This document shows positions 25,274-34,299 of a stretch of DNA of 64,000 bases, one piece after another. Position 1 is the first letter of the stretch. Every line of letters starts with the position of its first letter. This DNA comes from an uncultured Bacillota bacterium. Its GTDB lineage: Bacteria; Bacillota; Clostridia; Lachnospirales; Lachnospiraceae. The notes below the pieces were generated by a model. That model saw only the letters and a list, made by a program, of their open reading frames with translations, searched no databases and was not told the DNA's origin. The stretch lies in assembly GCA_958352855.1 (NCBI GenBank), contig CATWQE010000005.1, positions 1 through 64,000 of the forward strand. Direction: 5' to 3'. A program made the translations under genes and the position numbers.

Positions 25274-27001
25274 TTGAGAAAAATAAAAGAGAAAATCTCA
25301 ACATTGAAGTTAAAGAAAAAAACGATTCTTGTTGTTATACTTTTGCTGGCAGCCGCTGTGTTAATTTCAAGTATGACGTTTTATGCTCTGTATAAAAAAA
25401 TGAGTGAAGAAACGGTTAAGAAGAATATGATTCGTTTTGTGCAACAGAAAAAGAACGATATTGAAGAATATTTTGATAGTTTGCATACATTGGCTTATAG
25501 TATGAGTTATTCTTCATGGATGCAGAGCTTGTTTCAACAGAATGGAATGGATATTCGTACTATGCGGGAATTGGAAGATAGCACAAGCTATTTTATGGGG
25601 AGTGTTTCAGATATGAATGGTAACATTCGTATTTCTACCATGCTTAATGATCACGTAAGGATCACGGTTCCCCAAGGAAATTATTTGGACTATTCGATTA
25701 ATATACAAGAACAAGAGTGGTATCCACAGTTTCAGCAAGAGGGAGTTTATGTAGAAACAGGTGTTGGAAAAGGAATTTTTACCAGAGGAAACACATGGTA
25801 TATGAATGTTTATTATCCGATTAACAATATGTATTCCCTGGAACAAATGGGAATTTTGGTAATTACAATAGATGAAAATAATATGAAACAGTTTATGGAA
25901 GGAGAAGTTGTTGGGGGCTATCTCTCATTAAAAGATGCAAAGGGAAATGTAATTATAGAGAATTTGCCAAAGGAGTTGCAAGAAAATAAGATTGGGCACA
26001 GATATTCTATAAAAGAAGAAACAATTAAAATACAAAATGCCTCTCTTATCATGGAAATCGTAATGGATGAGGAAATGTTTCGTGTGGATAATACAAATAT
26101 CTGGATTGGATTTTGTATTGTATTAGTTGGTATGATGATTGTATTTGTGATTATAGGCACTATATTTTCTCACTATATTACAACACCTATTATAAAATGC
26201 AAAGAGGCTCTTTTGCGGGTTAGGAATAATGAGGAAAATGTTTATTTGGATAATCCATATCATGATGAAATTGGAGATTTGCTGAACGGTTTTAATGAAA
26301 TGTCGGAATCTCTCCACGATTTGATTGAAAAAAACAGGATGATGAGTATCTTACAAAAAGAAACAGAATACCAAATGCTTTTGCAGCAGATTAATCCTCA
26401 TTTTTTGTATAACACATTAGAGATTATTAATGGATTAATTTTGGGAAATAAGAAAAGCGAGGCGGTAAAAGTGTGTGAAACTTTAGGGAAGATTTTCCGC
26501 TACAATTTAAGTCAAAGTAAATGGATTACTATAGAGGAGGAAATGGTATATATTCGCCAATATTTATTGATTATGAAATATAAAATACCGGATCTAAATG
26601 TATATTACGATATAGAGAAGGAATTGCAGGAAAATAAAATTTTAAAATCCATTATGCAGCCATTGGTGGAAAATTCTATTAAGCATGGATTTTATGAGAA
26701 ATCAGGAGAGTGTTGCCTTACCATTGCTATTACGAAAGAAAAGGAAAAAGTGCAATTATTGGTAATGGATAATGGAAATGGTATTAATCAGGAAAAATAT
26801 AGAGACCTTATGGAAGAATTTCAAGCCATTAGAAAGAATCCAAATCAAAGAAAAGAAGCATCCGTTCATGTAGGAATTTGGAATGTGTTTCATCGTTTGT
26901 ATTTGGAATACGGTGAAAGGATGGAGTTTAAAATTACTGCAAAAGAAGGAAAAGGAACCAGAATACAAATATACTTGCCGAAGGGAGACAACAATGTTTA
27001 A
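25274..27001 (+). CDS. YesM-type sensor histidine kinase
   Basis: A 575-residue membrane kinase. It has an N-terminal helix (about 17-40), an extracellular sensing domain (about 41-275, probably Cache-like), a second helix (about 276-298) and HAMP (about 299-350). The His_kinase domain has phosphoacceptor QQINPHFLYNTLE, followed by an HATPase domain (PLVENSIKHG, DNGNGI). The start is TTG with gaggaggggg upstream. It overlaps the YesN-type regulator gene by eight bases. Such pairs sense oligosaccharides and activate the adjacent uptake genes, which fits the ABC importer downstream. Confidence 0.92.
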   Translation: MRKIKEKISTLKLKKKTILVVILLLAAAVLISSMTFYALYKKMSEETVKKNMIRFVQQKKNDIEEYFDSLHTLAYSMSYSSWMQSLFQQNGMDIRTMRELEDSTSYFMGSVSDMNGNIRISTMLNDHVRITVPQGNYLDYSINIQEQEWYPQFQQEGVYVETGVGKGIFTRGNTWYMNVYYPINNMYSLEQMGILVITIDENNMKQFMEGEVVGGYLSLKDAKGNVIIENLPKELQENKIGHRYSIKEETIKIQNASLIMEIVMDEEMFRVDNTNIWIGFCIVLVGMMIVFVIIGTIFSHYITTPIIKCKEALLRVRNNEENVYLDNPYHDEIGDLLNGFNEMSESLHDLIEKNRMMSILQKETEYQMLLQQINPHFLYNTLEIINGLILGNKKSEAVKVCETLGKIFRYNLSQSKWITIEEEMVYIRQYLLIMKYKIPDLNVYYDIEKELQENKILKSIMQPLVENSIKHGFYEKSGECCLTIAITKEKEKVQLLVMDNGNGINQEKYRDLMEEFQAIRKNPNQRKEASVHVGIWNVFHRLYLEYGERMEFKITAKEGKGTRIQIYLPKGDNNV

Positions 27002-28433
27002 AGTATGTATTGCAGATGATGAAAAGTGGGTCTTGGAGAGTATTACACAGCGTATTAAACAATGTAAATTACCTATTGAAATTTGTGGTACGGCACAAAA
27101 TGGACTGGAAGCATATGAGGTTTATGAAAAAGTAAAACCTGACATTTTTTTTGTGGACATCAGTATGCCTATATGCAGTGGTTTGGAATTTGTGGAAAGA
27201 GTACGCCGGTTAGATAAAGAAAGTAGTACGAAATTTATTATTGTTAGTGGCTATGATGATTTTGAATATATGAAAAAGGCCATAAAGAGTGGCGTGGTAA
27301 ACTATATTATGAAACCGATTGCGCAGAAAGAACTTTATGAAACCTTAGAAGAAGTGTGCCGGAACTTTGAGACGGAGAGAGAGAAAGAGTGGAAAGCAGG
27401 AGAAAATTGGAAAAATTTTAAAGACTACAGTAGTCTGCAAGAACTTTTTTCTGGAACTGTTTTGCTGATTTTCGGAGAAAAGATAGCACAAATCTTGAGA
27501 GAAAATGTAGCTGCTATGGAAGTGTTAAGAAAAGTTGAAGAAAATTATGATACATGTAAAATTATTTATTTTCATGAATGTGAAAATATGTTGTTGTTGG
27601 CATTTTCCGAAACTTTTCTTTTTGAGCAGGAAATTTATTGCATTTGGGAAAGATTGAAAGTATTTCAAGAGATTTGGCTGGTATATAAAGGTGGAAGAGA
27701 ATTTAGTTTGCCAGAGATAATGGAAGAAATTGAAGTTACTCTTAATACGAGGTTTTGGCAAGGAACTATGCATGTATTAAGCGCAGGACAAGGAGAAAGT
27801 ACGTTAAGCATTGATTTAAGCAATTTAGAGCGGGCAATAGAAAATATTAGAGAAGAGGAATGGAAGAAAGAAATTACAGGATTAGTAACAGGGATTTTTG
27901 AAAAGAAAGAAAATAATGTGGTGCTAGATAACTTTTACCGGTCAGTTTTGATTTTGATTGCAAATAAATATCGTCAGCATAGTTATGAAATACCTGAAAA
28001 TCTGACAGAAGAGCTTTATCCATATGCTTTGGAACGCTGCATGACGAGGCAAGAAGTCCAAAAGAAATTATATGAATATACAAGATTGATTCATGAAAAA
28101 ATTCTTCAGGATTCTCAAAAGAGTGAAATGATAGAACAAGTTATAGAATATTTAGAATATCATTATGCAGAAGATGTTAATTTTAATGATGTGGCAAGTG
28201 AGTTTTTTATCACTCCTAACTATTTGTACAGAAGATTTAAAGAAAAGAAAAATAAGAGTGTAATGCAGTATTTGGAAGATATCAGAATGAAAAAAGCAAA
28301 AGAGCTTTTGAAAAATACAACACTAAGCGTAACGGAAGTCGCAGCTAGGACAGGATATGGAGATTCTAATTATTTTTCGCGAATATTCAAAAGAAATTGT
28401 GGAAAAACGCCAAGAGAATTTCGTAATCAATAG
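26994..28433 (+). CDS. YesN-type response regulator with AraC DNA-binding domain
   Basis: A 479-residue regulator. The receiver domain (about 1-120) has the acidic pair DDE and Asp in FFVDISMP. A long middle region follows. The AraC-type double helix-turn-helix is at the C-terminus (about 385-479), with the segments FNDVASEFFITPNYLYRRFKE and VTEVAARTGYGDSNYFSRIFK recognisable in shortened form. The ATG at 26994 lies in the kinase stop region. It likely activates the sugar ABC operon starting at 28548, where two direct repeats precede a weak -35. Confidence 0.92.
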   Translation: MFKVCIADDEKWVLESITQRIKQCKLPIEICGTAQNGLEAYEVYEKVKPDIFFVDISMPICSGLEFVERVRRLDKESSTKFIIVSGYDDFEYMKKAIKSGVVNYIMKPIAQKELYETLEEVCRNFETEREKEWKAGENWKNFKDYSSLQELFSGTVLLIFGEKIAQILRENVAAMEVLRKVEENYDTCKIIYFHECENMLLLAFSETFLFEQEIYCIWERLKVFQEIWLVYKGGREFSLPEIMEEIEVTLNTRFWQGTMHVLSAGQGESTLSIDLSNLERAIENIREEEWKKEITGLVTGIFEKKENNVVLDNFYRSVLILIANKYRQHSYEIPENLTEELYPYALERCMTRQEVQKKLYEYTRLIHEKILQDSQKSEMIEQVIEYLEYHYAEDVNFNDVASEFFITPNYLYRRFKEKKNKSVMQYLEDIRMKKAKELLKNTTLSVTEVAARTGYGDSNYFSRIFKRNCGKTPREFRNQ

Positions 28434-28436
28434 CAT

Positions 28437-28496
28437 GAAATGTGCTAAATGCCAGAAAGAAATGTGCTAGTTTATCGTAAAACAATCAAATATAAT
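28437..28496 (+). promoter_or_regulatory. Sugar-operon promoter with two direct repeats for the YesN-type regulator
   Basis: GAAATGTGCTA occurs at 28437-28447 and again at 28459-28469, 22 bp apart on the same helix face. A TATAAT -10 is at 28491-28496 with no good -35; the second repeat touches the -35 position. This is the layout of an AraC-type activated promoter. Confidence 0.6.
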
Positions 28497-28547
28497 AAAA
28501 ATATCAAAAGAAGGTACCTTAAATATAATAAGTAGGAGGAAGAAAAT

Positions 28548-29939
28548 ATGTTGAAAAAACAACTAGCACTTATAATGGCATTATGCATGGCAATGTCAGT
28601 TGCAGGATGTGGTAGCTCAGAAAAAAATGCAGATAGTAAAGGGAACGATAGCAGCGAATCAGGAGATAAAAAGGTTGTAAGTTTTTATTCCTGGTCTGAA
28701 AACGCGGAACAAGATTTCGATAAAGCGGTAATTGCTCAATATGAGAAGGAAAATCCAGATGTAGATGTACAGGAAGTTTTTGTTCCTTATGCAGAATATT
28801 TAAGCAAAATGAATACTATGGCTGCGGCAGATAGCATGCCGGATGTATTTAAACTCCCGGAAGGAAGTGTGCTGGAATGGGGAAGTAAAGATGCCGTGCT
28901 GGATTTAGCGCCTCTTTATGAAAAGAAGGGGATTGATCTGGAAGAAACAACATTAAATTCCACAATTTTTAAGACTGGAGACAGCGTCTGGGGAGTAGGG
29001 TGTAATGTGGCGACACTGGCTTTATACTATAACAAGGATTTACTAAAAGAAGCGGGCATTGAGTTTCCCTCTACGGATGCAGAAAATCCATGGACGTGGG
29101 AAGAATTTGTAGAGAATGCAAGAAAGTTGACAAAAGATAGTTCAGGGAAAACATCAGAACAGTCAGGATTTGATGTAGATAATGTCAGCGTATATGGTAC
29201 GATGATGCCTACCGATTGGAATGTGTTTATGCCACTGTTATATACCAATGGTGCAGCAATTGCCAGTGATGATGGGACAGAGTTAAAGATAAACAGTAAA
29301 GAGGGATTAGAAGTTATTCAGTCTATTGCGGACTTATCTACAAAAAACAAATGTGCACCATCTCTGGCAATGGCGAAAGGAGCTTTTGCAGATAAGACTA
29401 CAATGTTGATGAATGGACAGGTGGCAATGCTGATTGACGGTTCCTGGGCTCTTGGAAATTACTCTAATGAGGCATTTGATGTGGGCGTTGCTCAGATTCC
29501 AATGTTTGACCATCCTGCTAATATGAGCTGGGGAGCGGGTATTTGTATGTCACCAAAGGATGCAGAAAATGAGGAAGCGTTTGACTTTTTCTGCTATTAT
29601 ACAGATTTCAATAATGCAATTAAGGCATCAAAAGAAAATGAGGTAGCTCTTGGTGGACTTCCTCATACAGTAAATGTTTTTGATGGTGGTGAAAATGAAA
29701 AAGCCTGGATGTCTACGTATACTACAGTTGATGAGACACAAAATTGTGAGGCATTTCGTAACATTTTACAACAGGAAAATACATGTGTAGGAGAAAATGT
29801 AACATTGAAAAACTTCCCTGTTATTGTTGATAATACAATTGTACCGCTTTTAGATAACGTGTGGTTAGGAGAACAGAGTGCAGAGGAAGCGTTGAAAGAT
29901 GTAGATGTATCTTCTGAATTGCAGGGAACCTGGGATTAA
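28548..29939 (+). CDS. Sugar ABC transporter substrate-binding lipoprotein
   Basis: A 463-residue extracellular binding protein of the carbohydrate uptake (CUT1) class. It has a signal peptide with lipobox VAGC at about residues 19-22 and a linker rich in Ser/Asp. The binding-protein fold follows, with FYSWSENAEQDF near the start and the PWTWEEFVENARKLT motif. It delivers a sugar to the two permeases encoded next. The neighbouring GH63-like and GH13 hydrolases suggest an alpha-glucoside or related oligosaccharide. No ATPase is in the operon; a shared MsmK/MalK-type ATPase elsewhere would be needed. Confidence 0.92.
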   Translation: MLKKQLALIMALCMAMSVAGCGSSEKNADSKGNDSSESGDKKVVSFYSWSENAEQDFDKAVIAQYEKENPDVDVQEVFVPYAEYLSKMNTMAAADSMPDVFKLPEGSVLEWGSKDAVLDLAPLYEKKGIDLEETTLNSTIFKTGDSVWGVGCNVATLALYYNKDLLKEAGIEFPSTDAENPWTWEEFVENARKLTKDSSGKTSEQSGFDVDNVSVYGTMMPTDWNVFMPLLYTNGAAIASDDGTELKINSKEGLEVIQSIADLSTKNKCAPSLAMAKGAFADKTTMLMNGQVAMLIDGSWALGNYSNEAFDVGVAQIPMFDHPANMSWGAGICMSPKDAENEEAFDFFCYYTDFNNAIKASKENEVALGGLPHTVNVFDGGENEKAWMSTYTTVDETQNCEAFRNILQQENTCVGENVTLKNFPVIVDNTIVPLLDNVWLGEQSAEEALKDVDVSSELQGTWD

Positions 29940-29975
29940 AACCAGGTTTCGTGCAAAGCAAGGAGGTGTCAGTAC

Positions 29976-30887
29976 ATGCATAAAATTTTTCAGAAAAACA
30001 AAGTCAGTGTAAAAGAAAAAGCACAAATGAAATGGGGATATTTTTTTATCGCACCAGCTATTATAGGACTTATTTGTTTTAGTTTTGGACCTATGCTATT
30101 TAGTCTTGGAGTGAGTTTTACAAAATGGGATGTTATTAGTGAGAAGCAATTTATAGGACTTGAAAACTATATTATGTTATTTAAAGATCCGCTATTTTTA
30201 CAATCCTTGAAGGTAACGTTGTATTATACATTACTAAGTGTTCCGCTTATAACGTGTATACCTCTCCTGGTGGCAATGCTTTTAAATACAAAAGTAAAGG
30301 GCATATCTGTATTTAGAGCAATTTTTTATATTCCTTCTATTGTACCGGTGGTTGCCAGTGCGGCAGTTTGGATGTATATCTATAATCCTATGTATGGGCT
30401 TTTAAACAGTATTTTAAAAGCGTTGGGATTACCAGCACAGAATTTTATTTTTAGTGAAACTGGAGCAGTACCATCTCTGGCAATTATGGCGCTTTGGGCA
30501 GCAGGAAACACGGTAGTTATTTATTTAGCGGGGCTTCAAGGTGTTTCAAGGCAGCTTTATGAAGCTGCGGAAATAGATGGAGCAGGAATGGTGGCGAGAT
30601 TTGTACATATTACAATACCAATGATGACTCCTATTATTTTCTATAATTTTGTTATGGCTATTATTAATTCTATGCAGGTATTCACTCAGGCATATATTAT
30701 GACAGATGGAGGACCGGCAAATGCAACCTTGTTCTATTCTCTTATGGTGTATAGAACAGCCTTTAAGCAATCCAGAATGGGATATTCAGCAGCTATGTCC
30801 TGGGTATTTTTTGTAATTATTGCAGTTTTGACATTAATTGTATTTAAATCACAAAAAAAATGGGTTGTTTATGAAAATGGGGACTGA
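29976..30887 (+). CDS. Sugar ABC transporter permease (MalF/UgpA-like)
   Basis: A 303-residue permease with six predicted membrane helices. It has the EAA loop that contacts the ATPase (YEAAEIDGAGMVARFVHITIP). The start follows aaggaggtg. It pairs with the second permease 10 bp downstream. Confidence 0.92.
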   Translation: MHKIFQKNKVSVKEKAQMKWGYFFIAPAIIGLICFSFGPMLFSLGVSFTKWDVISEKQFIGLENYIMLFKDPLFLQSLKVTLYYTLLSVPLITCIPLLVAMLLNTKVKGISVFRAIFYIPSIVPVVASAAVWMYIYNPMYGLLNSILKALGLPAQNFIFSETGAVPSLAIMALWAAGNTVVIYLAGLQGVSRQLYEAAEIDGAGMVARFVHITIPMMTPIIFYNFVMAIINSMQVFTQAYIMTDGGPANATLFYSLMVYRTAFKQSRMGYSAAMSWVFFVIIAVLTLIVFKSQKKWVVYENGD

Positions 30888-30897
30888 GGTGAGTAAG

Positions 30898-31725
30898 ATG
30901 AATAAAAAGAAGAAAATAAAAGTCATAAGTTATTTTTTACTGATTGTGCTTGCGATTATGATGTTGTTTCCGTTTTTCTGGATGGTGAGAAGTTCCTTTA
31001 TGACTAATCGTGAAATTACAACAGTACCTATACAATGGATACCTTCACAATTTAATTTTGATAATTTTATAGAAGCATTTACGAAGGACTCTTTTGGAAG
31101 GTATTTTTTGAATTCTATTATCATTGTAGGAATTAATATGGTGGGAGCTGTGTTTAGTGCCAGTTTTATTGGATTTGGGTTTGCAAGACTGAAGTTTAAA
31201 GGCAGAAATTTGTGGTTTGCCCTTTTATTATCAACAATGATGATTCCATATACGGTTCTTATGATACCACAATTTTTAATCTGGCAGGCTATAGGTGGTT
31301 ACAATACGTTTCTCCCCTTGACAATTCCATGCTTTTTTGGAACTGCATTTAACGTTTTTCTGGTGAAACAGTTTTACAGCGGAATTCCCAAAGAGTATGA
31401 TGAAGCAGCATTAGTGGACGGAGCAAATTATTTTGTGATTTATAGTAAGATTATTTTGCCAATGGCAAAACCAGTATTGTGTACAGTGGGTGTATTTACT
31501 TTTATGAATACATGGAATGACTTTATGGGACCATTGCTTTATCTGGATAGACCAGAACTTAAAACAGTATCGCTTGCCCTTCAGAACTTTATGGGACAGC
31601 ATACCAGTCAATGGAACCTTTTAATGGCAGTAGCAACGGTTATTACTATTCCTATGATTATTGTATATTTTGCGGCTCAGAGATATTTTATTGAAGGAAT
31701 TACCTTTTCAGGATTGAAAGGATAG
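30898..31725 (+). CDS. Sugar ABC transporter permease (MalG/UgpE-like)
   Basis: A 275-residue permease with six predicted helices and the EAA loop YDEAALVDGANYFVIYSKII. The in-frame opening extends further upstream into the first permease, but ATG 30898 has the ribosome site gaggtgag and gives the usual family N-terminus. It ends 11 bp before the hydrolase gene. Confidence 0.92.
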   Translation: MNKKKKIKVISYFLLIVLAIMMLFPFFWMVRSSFMTNREITTVPIQWIPSQFNFDNFIEAFTKDSFGRYFLNSIIIVGINMVGAVFSASFIGFGFARLKFKGRNLWFALLLSTMMIPYTVLMIPQFLIWQAIGGYNTFLPLTIPCFFGTAFNVFLVKQFYSGIPKEYDEAALVDGANYFVIYSKIILPMAKPVLCTVGVFTFMNTWNDFMGPLLYLDRPELKTVSLALQNFMGQHTSQWNLLMAVATVITIPMIIVYFAAQRYFIEGITFSGLKG

Positions 31726-31736
31726 GTGAGAAGAAT

Positions 31737-33434
31737 ATGAAATTTAATTTAGAAGAGATACCTTTTAGTACAAGAGGTTCCTATATGGTATTTTCGAAAT
31801 TAGGAAAAAAATTTCAGGGAGAAGAGATACAAGAAGGAATTTATTTTCGAAATGTTCATGGTTCAGCTGTGAGTTCACTGGTAGCAAGAATTGTGCCACA
31901 GAAAAATGGACAGGAAATTCCTTATCAATACGAAGCATCTCCTCAAGAAGTAAAAATCTATGATGATGAACATTGTTGCAGGATTACCTGGCAAGATGAG
32001 AAAACAGTTCTTTTGGAAGGAGATTTGCCATTTTATTTCGATTTTCTGGCAGAGGGCGGTTCTTATACATTTGCACAGCCATGGAAAGTTGGAAACAGAG
32101 ATTTTTATCTGGTGAACTGTTTTCGGGGAAATTCAAGGTATATGATTCGAAGTCAAAAGGGAAGTTTGCAGCTAAAACAAAAATGGAGAGAAGGAAATGC
32201 AGAGTATAGTTATTTATACGTAAATGGGGATGCTCCTTACATGTTGGTTTTGGAAGAAAACTTTGAGGATTGGAAAGACAGAGGAGAAGACTACGATTAT
32301 ACCTGTGCAGTGCAGAAACAAAAACAAATGTTTGAAGAATTTTATGTTTCGATGCCTTCTGTGCCAGATAAATATCAAGATGCGGCTAAAATTTCTGCAT
32401 ATGTGGATTGGACAGGTATGGTTTCACCCTGTGGCCTTCTAAAAAGAGAGGCCATGTTTATGTCAAAAAACTGGATGTGTAACGTGTGGAGTTGGGATCA
32501 CTGTTTTAATGCCCTGGCATTAGCTTATCATTGTCCTAAGGAAGCATGGGATCAGTTTATGGTATTATTTGATTTCCAAAAAGAATCTGGAAATATACCG
32601 GACAGTGTTAACGATACCAAAGTGATTCATAATTACTGTAAACCGCCTATTCATGGTTGGACCTTACGAAAGCTTATGAAAGTTATGGACTTATCTGTAG
32701 AACAATTAAAAGAAGCCTATGAAAAACTAGGTAAATGGACCAGTTGGTGGCTTAATTATAGAGATGAAAATGGAGATGGATTATGTGAATATAGCCATGG
32801 AAATGATTCTGGTTGGGATAATGCTACAGCATTTGACCATCTTCCGCCGGTCACATTGCCAGATTTAGCAGCCTTTCTTGTGTTACAAATGGATGTTCTT
32901 AGTGAAGTTGCAGAAAAATTAAATGAACAAGCAGATGCTAAGATGTGGAAAAATCGCGCAAATGAAATGTTAAACAACATGTTGAATGTTTTGTTTGAAA
33001 ATGGAAAACCCGTAGCAAGAGCTGGCTTTGATATGCACAAAGTAGAAAATGAAAGTCTGATTCTGTATTTACCTATTATTTTGGGAAAACAACTTCCAGA
33101 AGGAATTAGAAAAGAATTAATTCAGACGTTGGAAAGTGACAAATTTCAGACTTCATATGGATTAGCAACTGAAAGTTGGCATAGTAAAGAATACGAATCA
33201 GATGGTTATTGGAGAGGTCCTATTTGGGCGCCGAGTACGATGCTTATTCTGGATGGACTGAAAGAATGTGGGGAAGATGCATTTGTAAAAGATATGACAG
33301 AGAAGTTTTGTCAACTGATTCAAAAGAGTGGATGTGCTGAAAACTTTGATGCACTTACGGGAGAAGGGTTGAGGGATAGAGCTTATACCTGGACGGCAAG
33401 TGTAATGCTTGTGATGGCGCATGAGTATTTATAA
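31737..33434 (+). CDS. GH63-like (MGH1-like) glycoside hydrolase
   Basis: A 565-residue protein without a signal peptide, so it probably acts in the cytosol on imported sugar. An N-terminal beta domain of about 200 residues precedes an (alpha/alpha)6 barrel. The barrel shows SWDHCFNALAL, HGNDSGWDNATAF with the likely acid Asp, and YWRGPIWAPSTML near the end, typical of GH63/GH37-type alpha-glycosidases. The bond cleaved cannot be fixed by eye; alpha-glucosidic or mannosylglycerate-type bonds are candidates. It is the last gene of the ABC operon and is followed by a hairpin. Confidence 0.8.
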   Translation: MKFNLEEIPFSTRGSYMVFSKLGKKFQGEEIQEGIYFRNVHGSAVSSLVARIVPQKNGQEIPYQYEASPQEVKIYDDEHCCRITWQDEKTVLLEGDLPFYFDFLAEGGSYTFAQPWKVGNRDFYLVNCFRGNSRYMIRSQKGSLQLKQKWREGNAEYSYLYVNGDAPYMLVLEENFEDWKDRGEDYDYTCAVQKQKQMFEEFYVSMPSVPDKYQDAAKISAYVDWTGMVSPCGLLKREAMFMSKNWMCNVWSWDHCFNALALAYHCPKEAWDQFMVLFDFQKESGNIPDSVNDTKVIHNYCKPPIHGWTLRKLMKVMDLSVEQLKEAYEKLGKWTSWWLNYRDENGDGLCEYSHGNDSGWDNATAFDHLPPVTLPDLAAFLVLQMDVLSEVAEKLNEQADAKMWKNRANEMLNNMLNVLFENGKPVARAGFDMHKVENESLILYLPIILGKQLPEGIRKELIQTLESDKFQTSYGLATESWHSKEYESDGYWRGPIWAPSTMLILDGLKECGEDAFVKDMTEKFCQLIQKSGCAENFDALTGEGLRDRAYTWTASVMLVMAHEYL

Positions 33435-33471
33435 CTGACAACACAACAAATAATAAGTAAATAAATTGTAC

Positions 33472-33511
33472 AAATACCCCTTTTCTGATGAAAGAGAGGG
33501 GTATTAATTTG
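33472..33511 (+). terminator. Terminator of the ABC importer/GH63-like operon
   Basis: AAATACCCC with T (33472-33481) pairs with AGGGGTATT (33497-33505), followed by an A/T-rich tract. Confidence 0.65.
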
Positions 33512-33550
33512 TTTATGAATATTATAAGTTCCAATGCATAGAAACAAGAA

Positions 33551-33769
33551 GTGAAAACAATGGAACAATATGATGATATTGATACCAGAAGTCCTGGAGA
33601 TGTGACCTGGCTGATGATACATAGCTTTTCGGAGGAAGAACAGAGATTTGAGCATGAAAAAATACAGAGTGTAGAACAGGTGATTTTATCTAATTATGAT
33701 GAGGTGAAGATAGAGAATGGTCAGGCAAAATTAAGGGCATATGAGACGTTGATAGCCAGGATAGAGTAA
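33551..33769 (+). pseudogene. Internally deleted remnant of a GH13 alpha-glucosidase
   Basis: A 72-codon reading frame that joins two distant parts of a GH13 enzyme. Residues around QYDDIDT match the EKYDDIDT segment in the middle of the intact gene at 34683. The next residues (RSPGDVTWLMIHSF to the end) match its C-terminal domain, RSLGEVTWMAVHNF. Roughly 120 codons between them are missing, and the junction falls at a shared Thr-Arg-Ser-type point. This is the footprint of a second, diverged gene copy that suffered internal and 5' deletions. No function is expected. Confidence 0.75.
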
Positions 33770-33912
33770 AAGGGGAAATTGTTGTTTCACAGAGTTTTGT
33801 TTTTGTAAAAAAGTACTTGAAAAATGGAAAAAAGCCAGGAAAAACTTTGGGCATATTACGAATTGTAGTATATGAGAAGACATGGTAAAATCCTATTAAA
33901 AGAACAATCGTG

Positions 33913-33943
33913 TTGCAGGGTGGCTTGACCTTCATTTTATTAT
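33913..33943 (+). promoter_or_regulatory. Candidate promoter of the small hydrophobic toxin gene
   Basis: TTGCAG (33913-33918) and TATTAT (33938-33943) with a 19-bp gap, or TTGACC (33925-33930) with a downstream A/T box. Neither is ideal; a promoter is expected here because the small gene is isolated. Confidence 0.35.
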
Positions 33944-33965
33944 ACATAGAATGGGGGTGGTGCTG

Positions 33966-34052
33966 ATGAAACATTTTGATTTTAAAGATTTAATGTCTTT
34001 TGGAATGTTCATTTTGTCACTGCTGACATTCATTTATTTGATTTGTCATTAA
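33966..34052 (+). CDS. Probable type I toxin: 28-residue hydrophobic peptide
   Basis: A short frame, ATG 33966 to TAA 34052, with a strong ribosome site (ggggg and tgg, five bases upstream). The peptide MKHFDFKDLMSFGMFILSLL continues with TFIYLICH: a charged start, then one membrane helix. This is the look of small holin-like/TxpA-like type I toxins. Bases 33955-33961 (GGGTGGT), over the ribosome site, are exactly complementary to 34072-34078 (ACCACCC) in the same transcript. That matches the toxin-mRNA self-masking known for type I systems. A terminator follows, and an antisense promoter faces it from the right. Confidence 0.65.
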   Translation: MKHFDFKDLMSFGMFILSLLTFIYLICH

Positions 34053-34067
34053 TGACTTAGAGCATAG

Positions 34068-34157
34068 AAAAACCACCCGAAACTTGGCAAGTAGAGAGGT
34101 GGCATTTCTATGTTACACTTTATAGGTCAACCCCTTGTGGGCGGTTGTTCTTTTTAC
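34068..34157 (-). ncRNA. Predicted antisense antitoxin RNA
   Basis: A short minus-strand transcript of about 90 nt is predicted between the promoter at 34164-34192 and a minus-strand terminator. That terminator has stem arms 34098-34102 and 34073-34077, followed on the minus strand by TTTTT. It would be fully complementary to the 3' part of the toxin mRNA, which ends near 34155. The convergent, 3'-overlapping layout is that of txpA/RatA-type pairs. Not experimentally supported. Confidence 0.55.
34128..34155 (+). terminator. Terminator of the predicted toxin mRNA
   Basis: CAACC (34128-34132) pairs with GGTTG (34143-34147), with further inner CC/GG pairs, and is followed by TTCTTTTT. Confidence 0.65.
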
Positions 34158-34163
34158 ATTTAT

Positions 34164-34192
34164 ACTATAGCATAATTATAAAGAGGATTCAA
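34164..34192 (-). promoter_or_regulatory. Antisense promoter opposite the small toxin gene
   Basis: Read on the minus strand: TTGAAT (34192-34187), a 17-bp spacer ending in TGC, and TATAGT (34169-34164). Spacing is optimal and the -10 is of the extended TGn type. There is no coding frame to explain a strong promoter here other than an RNA. Confidence 0.65.
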
Positions 34193-34299
34193 TAGAAACA
34201 AAAATACATTTTTCTGATTAGGTAAAAATAAAGATAAACAGCAAAAATAACAGAGAGGCGGCACAGCAAATATGAACTATAAAATTGCCTTGCTTTAAA

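Noticed and set aside
33551..33769. A real small regulatory protein of 72 residues
   Set aside because: Both halves match separate parts of the neighbouring GH13 enzyme, which indicates a deletion product.
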